A DNA stretch of 50,028 nucleotides, taken from assembly GCA_023284085.1 (NCBI GenBank), contig JAKVHY010000040.1, positions 1 through 50,028 of the forward strand, given 5' to 3'. The position numbers were made by a program, and so were the translations under genes. The stretch is from Shewanella benthica (GTDB taxonomy: Bacteria > Pseudomonadota > Gammaproteobacteria > Enterobacterales > Shewanellaceae). Below are positions 1 to 6,600 of the stretch, piece by piece. A model generated the notes under the pieces. That model was not told where the DNA came from, made no database searches, and worked only from the letters and a program-made list of their open reading frames with translations. Positions within the stretch are counted from its first letter, which is position 1. Every line of letters begins with the position of its first letter.

Positions 1-104
1 CATGACAATACTCCTAGTATTAATGGCCTAACAAGGCCTGCACTAGTAAGTATTTAGGATGAGAAGATAGAGATGGTTTTATCTTTCTGCCGCACAGCGG
101 CTTC

Positions 105-204
105 GTTCAACAAGCTGTTCAAGCGGGACAAATTACAGTTGGCTGGTTCCGCTTCGCTTCACATTTTAGCCAACTACAATTTGCCCCTTAACAGGGCGTT
201 ATAT
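105..204 (+). repeat. integron attC site 1 (Vibrio superintegron type)
   Basis: It begins with an inverse core site GTTCAAC and ends at GGCGTTAT. Between them is a long imperfect palindrome: CAAATT-ACA-GTTGGCT pairs with AGCCAAC-TAC-AATTTG, and the outer AACAAGCTGTTCAAG pairs with CTTAACAGGGCGTT. This layout and the core sequences match attC sites of Vibrio chromosomal integrons. Recombination would occur between bases 198 and 199. Confidence 0.88.
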
Positions 205-771
205 TTCTGGAGCATTCGAGTGCTAAATAAAATTGAACAATGGATTGACAAAACTAACTTAGACTATGAGAGCCAAAGGGCTTCTTGTACTTGCTTCGCT
301 GATGACTTTGATGGTTTTTATCCAGCTTCATTTTTAGAAAATGCATATTTTGTAGTCGTTGACAATATCCCTAAGCCTGACTTTCCCGGTCTTCGTGAAA
401 TTGGACTAGGAGATTTCATAGATATGAAAGTCGACGGTATCACCTACAAAAATACATATTACATTCTGCCTCATGTAGCCAAGAATCCTAGGTTACATTT
501 CCACGAACTTGTTCATGTCGCACAGTGGGAAATTCTAGGCGCAGTCAATTTCATCCAACGATACATCGAAGAAATACAAAATTATGGTTATGCTGATGCC
601 CCATTAGAGAAAATGGCTTATGGACTTGATGCGCATTTCACCAATAACGGGGAGAAAATCAATGTTCCAGCTCATGTGTCAGAAAAAATATAACAAGTTT
701 ATCAACCAACGCCACTTCGTGGCTTGACAGCCTAAAGTGCGCTTCGCGCACGGCTGCCGGTTATAAAGGCG
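199..771 (+). mobile_element. complete integron gene cassette (part of a CALIN)
   Basis: The segment runs from the recombination point of attC 1 to that of attC 2 and contains one gene reading toward its own attC, the standard cassette arrangement. No integron integrase gene is in the window, so by present nomenclature this is a cluster of attC sites lacking an integrase. It may continue to the left. Confidence 0.8.
220..693 (+). CDS. cassette-borne hypothetical protein with HELVH zincin-like motif
   Basis: I chose the GTG at 220 because a GGAG ribosome site lies 7 bases upstream. The frame is open from an ATG at 73, but bases 73-204 are attC DNA, so that extension is unlikely to be protein. 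The product is about 157 residues, with no membrane segment or signal peptide seen. Near residue 108 it has HFHELVHVAQW, matching the HExxH zinc-binding motif of metallopeptidases; a downstream third ligand is not obvious. The TAA stop is supplied by the following attC site, as is common in superintegron cassettes. I do not recognise the family. It could be a small peptidase, a toxin-like protein, or a degenerate zincin fold without catalysis. Confidence 0.7.
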   Translation: MLNKIEQWIDKTNLDYESQRASCTCFADDFDGFYPASFLENAYFVVVDNIPKPDFPGLREIGLGDFIDMKVDGITYKNTYYILPHVAKNPRLHFHELVHVAQWEILGAVNFIQRYIEEIQNYGYADAPLEKMAYGLDAHFTNNGEKINVPAHVSEKI

Positions 772-777
772 TTACTG
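688..777 (+). repeat. integron attC site 2
   Basis: It starts ATATAAC-AAGTTTAT and ends ATAAAGGCGTTACTG, whose arms pair (AACaagTTTAT with ATAAAggcGTT). Inner arms CAACC/GGTT and AGCC/GGCT enclose a further hairpin GTGCGC-TTC-GCGCAC. Its length and architecture agree with attC, although the core sites fit the consensus less well than in site 1. Confidence 0.78.
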
Positions 778-1036
778 CATGGTCTAACACCATAGATTTA
801 CTAATCCCACTACTCACCTTTAGAGCCTGAGTTCTATCTCATTTATGTCCAGCTACGTCTCAGAGTGATCGCTCTTAGCCGATTGCCCCATTCCTTGGCC
901 CACCAAGCCGAGTAGTCAGCAGCCAATTACGTTTGCCATACATGCTCTAATGGATAGGCAAAATACAAGACCTGCTCCCCTTTAACCGTGACATTAGCAG
1001 ATAAATGTCAACTGGTTTGACCTGTTTTGTGGTAAT
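778..1036. other. non-coding stretch between cassette and TA operon
   Basis: No convincing ORF is present. On the minus strand short open segments (roughly 860-970) read like eroded coding sequence but cannot be assigned to a family. Together with the TA leader region the gene-free gap runs to 1205. Confidence 0.4.
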
Positions 1037-1065
1037 TTGCCACAGCGCTTTGTTTTGTGTATAAT
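1037..1065 (+). promoter_or_regulatory. sigma-70 promoter of the toxin-antitoxin operon
   Basis: TTGCCA (1037-1042), a 17-base spacer, and a perfect TATAAT (1060-1065). Transcription would start near 1072, at the edge of an inverted repeat. Confidence 0.7.
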
Positions 1066-1071
1066 ATAACC

Positions 1072-1088
1072 AAGCAATTATATTGCTT
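1072..1088. promoter_or_regulatory. probable TA autoregulation operator
   Basis: AAGCAAT-TAT-ATTGCTT is a perfect 7-base inverted repeat placed 6 bases after the -10 box, where an antitoxin dimer could block transcription. Autoregulation is the rule for type II toxin-antitoxin operons; the binding itself is inferred. Confidence 0.5.
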
Positions 1089-1144
1089 ATCTGCAAAAAA
1101 ATCATAAAGCCTAATGATCGGATTGCAGTTAATTTTCAGGAGAG

Positions 1145-1186
1145 ATGATGAGGTTTTGTTTAGGGCTGACAAGACCACCCCCTTAG
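1145..1186 (+). CDS. possible leader peptide (MMRFCLGLTRPPP)
   Basis: A 13-codon ORF starts at tandem ATG codons just after AGGAG (1138-1142) and ends PPP-stop. Its last proline codons form one arm of a CCCCC/GGGGG hairpin adjoining the antitoxin ribosome site. It lies inside the transcript predicted from the promoter at 1037. Whether it is translated is unknown, and it may be chance. Confidence 0.3.
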   Translation: MMRFCLGLTRPPP

Positions 1187-1193
1187 ATGGGGG
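1178..1193 (+). promoter_or_regulatory. hairpin before the antitoxin ribosome site
   Basis: CCCCC-TTAGAT-GGGGG forms a G/C-only stem that ends four bases before the GGAG (1197-1200) serving the antitoxin ATG at 1206. It could modulate antitoxin translation. Confidence 0.4.
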
Positions 1194-1205
1194 ATGGAGT
1201 TAATA

Positions 1206-1454
1206 ATGGCTACAACAAGTATAAGACTTGATGCGGCTTTAGTTAGCAATGCAGAAGTTTACGCGAGGGTTCTAGACAGAACCCCGCCAAAACAGATTGA
1301 ACATTGGATTAAGATAGGTCGAATCATGGAAGATAATCCCGATCTACCTTACGAGTTTGTTCAAGACGCGTTGTTAGCGAAAGCAGAAACAACAACAGGG
1401 AACTTTAAACCTTATGAACGAAGAACAAAGCGAACTAGAGGTATACGAGACTAG
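1206..1454 (+). CDS. type II antitoxin, ParD-like family
   Basis: I chose the start at ATG 1206 because GGAG lies 5 bases upstream; the in-frame ATG at 1194 would lie on that ribosome site. The 82-residue protein begins with TTSIRLDAALV, a ribbon-helix-helix type N-terminus, and continues with TPPKQIEHWIKIGR and NPDLPYEFVQDALLAK, which match the ParD-like family I know from chromosomal TA pairs. It should neutralise the overlapping downstream toxin and repress the operon through the operator at 1072-1088. Its C-terminus is basic and probably disordered, the usual toxin-wrapping segment. It overlaps the toxin gene by 41 bases, so the two are translationally linked. TA pairs of this kind are common in integrons and islands. 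Confidence 0.82.
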   Translation: MATTSIRLDAALVSNAEVYARVLDRTPPKQIEHWIKIGRIMEDNPDLPYEFVQDALLAKAETTTGNFKPYERRTKRTRGIRD

Positions 1455-1740
1455 CCGATTTTCCAAGGCTTTAAACAAGATGGATGATCGGGTTTTAGCG
1501 CTAGTAGAAGATGAAATAGAAAAGATTATTGATAATCCATTGATAGGAAAGCAGAAGAAAGGAGATCTAAGTTACTTGCGAGTACATAAGTTTGGTGTTG
1601 ATAGCCAAAGCTACTTGCTCGGGTACTCTTGGGACTCTGGAAAGTTAAATCTGTTTCTTTTATCTATAGGAAGTCACGAAAACTTTTATCGTGATGCAAC
1701 CAATAGAAGAAAGGCGGATTTACAGCTTATAAAGTCTTAG
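1414..1740 (+). CDS. type II toxin, RelE/ParE family
   Basis: This 108-residue protein has the RelE/ParE layout: an N-terminal strand (LEVYETSRFSKAL), a helical pair (DDRVLALVEDEIEKIIDNP), then the strand region GDLSYLRVHKFGVDSQSYLLGYSW and a C-terminal SIGSHENFYRD, typical of RelE-like toxins in which H-x-x-F-Y-R is conserved. Such toxins usually act as ribosome-dependent mRNA endonucleases or, in the ParE branch, on gyrase; the sequence alone does not settle which. The ATG lies inside the antitoxin gene, giving coupled expression. The operon ends at the terminator at 1750. No attC follows, so it is not an evident cassette. Confidence 0.85.
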   Translation: MNEEQSELEVYETSRFSKALNKMDDRVLALVEDEIEKIIDNPLIGKQKKGDLSYLRVHKFGVDSQSYLLGYSWDSGKLNLFLLSIGSHENFYRDATNRRKADLQLIKS

Positions 1741-1749
1741 TGAAGATTG

Positions 1750-1776
1750 GCCCCGTTCGTCGGGGCTTCATTATTT
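1750..1776 (+). terminator. Rho-independent terminator of the TA operon
   Basis: GCCCCG-TTCGT-CGGGGC followed by TTCATTATTT begins 9 bases after the toxin stop codon. Confidence 0.75.
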
Positions 1777-2041
1777 CAATGGAAAAAATTAAGCCATCAT
1801 ACAGGCTTAAAATTAATGAAGAAATTAAGAACACCCAACTAGAAGGGGAGTATAAGAATCTGTACCTCTTGGTTTTTAGATAGTCCTCTCGTTCAGCCTT
1901 TTCTCGCATTTTCCCTCGTTTGTGACGCATCGATTATTCGGGTCAGAGTACAATTTAACAGGACAGGAAAAATTGTTCGGTGCAAAGTAGGGTTTTCGGT
2001 TAAATTAAGATACTTTTTCTAATCAATGTCAGGTTAACTAG

Positions 2042-2224
2042 AACTATTGTTCTAACGCATTTCTGTTCAGGTACGTGGGTTCTTACGTAGCGGATATCGG
2101 TTTTAGTCCTCGCAAAGGTGCAGCAGGTGGTGGTGCGGTAATCTCTACTGGTGCAATGAAAATCATGCTCTCGATCGGTATGGAACTGTACCTTTCAGAA
2201 TATCTAGAGTTTAATGATGAATAG
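2042..2224 (+). pseudogene. C-terminal gene remnant, unidentified
   Basis: The frame is open for 60 codons after a TAG and ends in TAG at 2222. It reads FRYVGSYVADIGFSPRKG followed by a Gly/Ala-rich run and ends YLSEYLEFNDE. There is no start codon or ribosome site at its 5' edge, so it looks like the tail of a larger gene cut off by rearrangement. I do not recognise the family. Confidence 0.35.
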
Positions 2225-2244
2225 CACTAAAGAAAAAACCTTAT

Positions 2245-2330
2245 ACAGGTAGCCGGAAGTATCTAGCCTCCAACCCCACACCACCCTGCATGCGGCTCCG
2301 CACATGGCGGTTCATTTAGAACGCCTACCC
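2245..2330 (-). pseudogene. probable group II intron 3'-end remnant (domains V-VI)
   Basis: On the minus strand, GAACCGCCATGTGCGG and CCGCATGCAGGGTGGTG can form the 34-base hairpin typical of bacterial group II intron domain V. A domain VI-like stem (GGAGG..CTTCC) and an end resembling CTACCYGAT follow. No reverse transcriptase ORF remains upstream, because greB begins at 2491. The assignment rests on remembered consensus. Confidence 0.5.
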
Positions 2331-2490
2331 TAAACTTTCTGGTTAGCTTCTTTGTTTCGAAAGTGAACTGCGATCCATCCCTCTCTAAGAGAATACAATC
2401 CTGCTTTCTTTTGATCTTTGTCATACTTATCGTAATGCAACTCGTAGATTTTAGAGCTTAAGCGCTAACGTGTTTCTGTCCAAAAGCGAG

Positions 2491-2985
2491 CTAGCCGCTC
2501 TTATTAACTTTGTCGTTTTGGTAAGAAATGTCATTCACATACCAAGTTTGATCACCTGTAGGGGTTTTGACGACAGCCTCGTCGTCGACCTCTTTTTTCA
2601 GTAAAGCGCGAGCCATGGGGGCATCGATAGAGACGTAGTCATTCCTGCCATAAATTTCATCTGGCCCTACAATTTTAAAACGCTTGGTTTCACCACCGTC
2701 ATTTTCAATTTCTACCCAGGCACCAAAAAAGACTTTACCGTCTTGTTGGGGCGAATACTCAATAATTTTAACAGCCTCAATACGCTTTCTTAGAAACCTC
2801 ACGCGAGAGTCTATTTGTCTAAGCAAACGCTTATTTTCTTTGTAGTCAGCATTCTCTGAACGATCGCCAAGGCTCGCAGCCCAAGCAACTTTTTTGGTGA
2901 TCTCTGGCCTGTATTCACGCCAGAGATAGTTGAGTTCTTTATTCAGCTTTTCAAAGCCTTCACGGGTTATTAGGTTTGTTTTCAA
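2491..2985 (-). CDS. greB: island-borne full-length transcript cleavage factor GreB
   Basis: The 164-residue protein matches GreB over its whole length. The N-terminal coiled-coil hairpin has GDRSENADY at residues 40-48, with the two acidic residues (D41, E44) that GreB inserts into the RNA polymerase channel to trigger cleavage of backtracked RNA. The C-terminal FKBP-like domain includes YSPQQDGKVFFGAWVEIEN. The start is TTG at 2985 with AGGA 8 bases upstream. It lies 20 bases after gmtX on the same strand and is probably transcribed with the recombinase genes. By eye it is a little under 60% identical to the truncated host copy at 9486, so it is a divergent homologue and not a recent duplicate. 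It plausibly restores the function that the insertion destroyed. Confidence 0.93.
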   Translation of the reverse strand: MKTNLITREGFEKLNKELNYLWREYRPEITKKVAWAASLGDRSENADYKENKRLLRQIDSRVRFLRKRIEAVKIIEYSPQQDGKVFFGAWVEIENDGGETKRFKIVGPDEIYGRNDYVSIDAPMARALLKKEVDDEAVVKTPTGDQTWYVNDISYQNDKVNKSG

Positions 2986-3005
2986 CTTGGTGTTCCTAAC
3001 CCCGT

Positions 3006-3629
3006 TTACAAATGTTGTAGTGCCTTTTTTATGGCATCTAATGTTGCAACAGGGAAAAATTTCTCTTTTTCATTAGTCGTTAATATACTGCCATTTGGCC
3101 CCAACTCCAATCCTTGTATTCGCATAAACTCGCTAGAGATAAGGTGCTCTAGCGCTTCTCTTTCTAAATCAGTCAATTTTTGTTGAGTTGATTTAGATGA
3201 GCCACCGTCAAAGATCTCTATAACTTGATCTATTGGAGCTATCTCTTTTACCAACTTTTCAGCTGCTAGTTTCTGAGAGTAGAGGATATTGGCTTGTAGC
3301 TTAACTACAGGGTCTTTTAACTCTTCTATCCAAGTGAAGCTTTTTCCTCTGCTGGTATTTGAGGTTGGTTTATCTGGTTTGAGGTTTAAGTCTGCAAAAC
3401 TCTTGATCAAGGTGCGGTAGTGCTCTCCGGTATTGTTACGTATGCTAGTTGCGGCAGGGACACCTCGACCCTTACCAAGTCGGGCAATCGTCGCATAGCT
3501 AAATTCGTTTAAACCGCGCTCTTGTTGTTCTGTGCAGATTTGATAAATGTTCTCTAAAGTCCTTCTAGTTCGAGAAGTGGCAGTTGTCATTAACTCCTCA
3601 AGTACTTCTTTGGGCATTATTTTTGCCAT
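3006..3629 (-). CDS. gmtX: gamma-mobile-trio protein GmtX
   Basis: The 207-residue soluble protein directly follows gmtZ with one intervening base and completes the conserved gmtY-gmtZ-gmtX order. The N-terminal half (RTLENIYQICTEQQERG, then FSYATIARLGKGRGVPAATSIRN) looks like a winged or helix-turn-helix DNA-binding region, and the C-terminal half is helical and charged. GmtX is required with the two recombinases in GMT elements, but its biochemical role is not something I can read from sequence; a directionality or accessory DNA-binding factor is my inference. The assignment rests mainly on operon context and resemblance to this family. Confidence 0.82.
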   Translation of the reverse strand: MAKIMPKEVLEELMTTATSRTRRTLENIYQICTEQQERGLNEFSYATIARLGKGRGVPAATSIRNNTGEHYRTLIKSFADLNLKPDKPTSNTSRGKSFTWIEELKDPVVKLQANILYSQKLAAEKLVKEIAPIDQVIEIFDGGSSKSTQQKLTDLEREALEHLISSEFMRIQGLELGPNGSILTTNEKEKFFPVATLDAIKKALQHL

Positions 3630-3630
3630 A

Positions 3631-6600
3631 TTAATCTACCAATCTCAGTGGAATGGAGTTAGCGAACAACTTTTTAATATCGCTAGTGGTAAATCCTTCA
3701 TTTTCAGAGAAGTCCTTTAACACAAGACTACCATTTATTAGCCTATCGACCTTTTCCCAGCTTTGTAGTCTAGAGAGCATCAGCTGAGTCATCTGATTGC
3801 CAACAACAAGTTGCTGTTCCTCAGTCAAGAAAATGAATTGCGGGTTCATGCCATTTTTAAGTAACATCTTATCCAGTGCTTGGCTTCGACGTGTAACGGC
3901 TAGCTCGTCACTACAGCTATGATAAAGTTCAGCATTTTCACATACCTCTGATAGCTGTTGAAAACCACTAACATCATCAAGTTCAAAACTGATCTCAAAT
4001 TCATGCGGTACTATCAACAGCAGCTTTGAACTGTCTTGTTGCTTTTCTTGGTTTATTACTTTCTGACAGCTCATCAGATGCTTATGAGTGGAATTCATAT
4101 CAGACATGTATAAATCCATTTTCTTTGCTCTAGTTTCAATTTCGGAGTTGAGTTTGCGTCTGAGGGTTTGCAGCTGCTGCTTTTCAATCTCTAATTGCTG
4201 ACTTTTTTGTTGGTATAGCTGGTGTGAGATAACGTCAATTTTACGGGCTGCACCATTTAGCTCTCCTTCTAATTTTGCATAGCGATGTGATTGAGTACTT
4301 ACAGCCAAACTGATTTCATTGAAAAGTGCAGAAAGCCCCATCATGAAAGCGGGACCAGTGACGAAGAAGCGGCATTGAATACAGTTTTGTTCACCAAGGT
4401 AACCCGCATTCACAGGGTGATAAATGTTTGCCTTCATGGCTACGGTGGCACCGCCTTCGTTGCAAAATGCACCACCTACAGGGCAGATACCAAAGTCTTT
4501 AAACAGATAACTAGAGGCTGGCCGATTATTATTTAAGGTTTGTAAAAATTCAGGGTTATTTGCTACCAGTTGCTTTTTACACTCTTCAATTCGTTGTGAT
4601 TCAACAAAACTTCTCAAAGCCTCGGCCGCATTATTTAAAGCCTGTTTCTCACCAAGTTCAATTTTCTCTCGAATGTTAGCGCCTGTTTTATCGCTTTTAA
4701 TATAGTAAATCGACATTACAATAGACGAGTGACCTACTAGCTTCATAATCACTTCAAGCGGCATTCCAAATTCGTATGCGTAAGCATTGATCAAGCTCAC
4801 GCGCATTGAATGAGGAGTGTATTCTGACTTAAAGGAGGTGAGTGCAATACTATCCAGCTGCTCTAGTTGGTGGTGACATTCTTTGTAGCTTAGTCCTGCA
4901 TAAGTTGCTGAGGTTAGCTGGTCTTCAGATGAATAAAACAGTGCTGCAGCTAGCCGGTTTGCTAAACGGCCTCCAAACGTACCCGGCTCTTTATCTTGGT
5001 AATCTCTAAACAAAAAGCTATTAATTCCTTTTTGTTTTCTCTGTATCTCATTTAAGTTCGTTCGGCTGCAATCAAGCCACTTTGTTGGCTCAGTGATTGG
5101 GTTGTATTTTTCTTGCCACTTCCTTAGCTTTATAAGCCAATAAGCAAGCTCTAAGGGCATGAATGGGATAGCGTAGCCTTTGCCATTAAAGCTGGTTTTA
5201 TTTGAAGTGTAATATACGCCAAAGTCGTTATCTTTAGTCTTGCTTATCATGCTTTGGTGCTGGGTTAGTCCAGCCAAGCTATTTCGATTCCGCTTCCATA
5301 TTATTTTACCATTTTTAAAATCTGCCAGCTCAGCATCAGCTTCACCTGAGTCGCAATAGACAATCTGCCGTCCCCTTGCTGGTAACTGCATTAAGGCATA
5401 GGTATATGTCCAATATATCGGGTTCCAGAGGAAAGTCTTGCCCCCTTCAACCCTGGTTACACAGTCAGGATCGGAGCTATCGATAAGTGTTTTATCATCG
5501 ATAGGAATCCAATCAGCGGAAAATCGTTGCAGGTGGTGGAGTTCTGAATAACTAGTTTTATTCTCCGTTGAACTAGGTGGGAACACCCACTCCCTGGCAC
5601 TTTTTACAAATTGATAGGGTAGTGCTAACTTGTTAGTTTCATTGATCGATGGTGGGGCTTGTTCTCCATCAAAATTAACATGTGAAAACGGATTGCTGGC
5701 CCCTTTTATTGGGGTCATCTCTCCAGTCTCGATATCTTCCAGGATAAGGTAGTTAGCGATGATCCAATTTAAAAACTCATTGATTGAAAATAACCACTTT
5801 TTTTTACGTGTAATAGTTACTTTTTCAAATAGCTCTAACATTGGCTGAATGTTGGTTCTTCCGCGTGTTAGATATTCTAGAGGGGATGTTTCAAATCCAT
5901 TAGGATTGATGTATTTACGAACAAATTCACATAGATCTTTCGCTTTGGTATTGCCACCTCTTGCTGACTTTAAAAATTCAACTATCGAATCAGCCCACTC
6001 CCTCCACTTCGGATCAAAATACTTCACTTGGTAGGGTCTAGTCGTTCCAAAAAAGTCATATGAATTAGTCCAGCCAGTACTTTCATAAACTTCTTCTGGC
6101 GAAGAGGGGAGTAGAGGATCATTCAGCTTGATGCGCATTTTTTTATAATCATTCATAGTTTTGCATTGATTTTGTTGCACGATGGTTCGTAACTTTTCAT
6201 ACCGATAGGGTTTAGGGATATCTAGTAGGTCATACCAATTTATCCAATCTGTAAACATCTTGTCTGGCTTAGAGGGCAATTGTTTATATTGTTTTTGTAC
6301 CAGTCTGTATTGTTGAGAATCTTTGATATAAAGAATTTTACACGCCAGCTTTAAAGACTTGATGTCTGTTATTCTTTTAGGCAATAAAAATGTTGGCCAG
6401 CTTTGCCATTCGTTAGCATAGGTGTTATTGGGGGAAGAGGGTAAGCGTGGGTCTTTATGGTAGCACTGTTTGTACTCCCCCATTCTTGATATGGCTAATG
6501 CTTGTGCGGCTTGCTGGGCTTGGGCGAGGGTGGGATAGAAGTCTTTTATTTCATTACCCAGAAAAGTGGGCCAGTTTTGCCATTCGTTAGCATAGGTGTT

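Larger units (their letters stand above)
1777..2490. other. gene-poor debris region of the island
   Basis: No intact gene is visible. The stretch holds an open remnant with strongly protein-like composition (2042-2224) and the probable 3' end of a group II intron (about 2245-2330). The rest shows no feature I can support. Confidence 0.5.

Noticed and set aside
73..219. N-terminal extension of the cassette gene back to ATG 73
   Set aside because: Bases 105-204 are an attC site with fold-back arms; the encoded peptide is translated repeat DNA, and GTG 220 has its own GGAG.
1727..1930. 67-codon minus-strand frame overlapping the toxin end
   Set aside because: It covers the TA terminator, has no ribosome site, and its composition is not protein-like.
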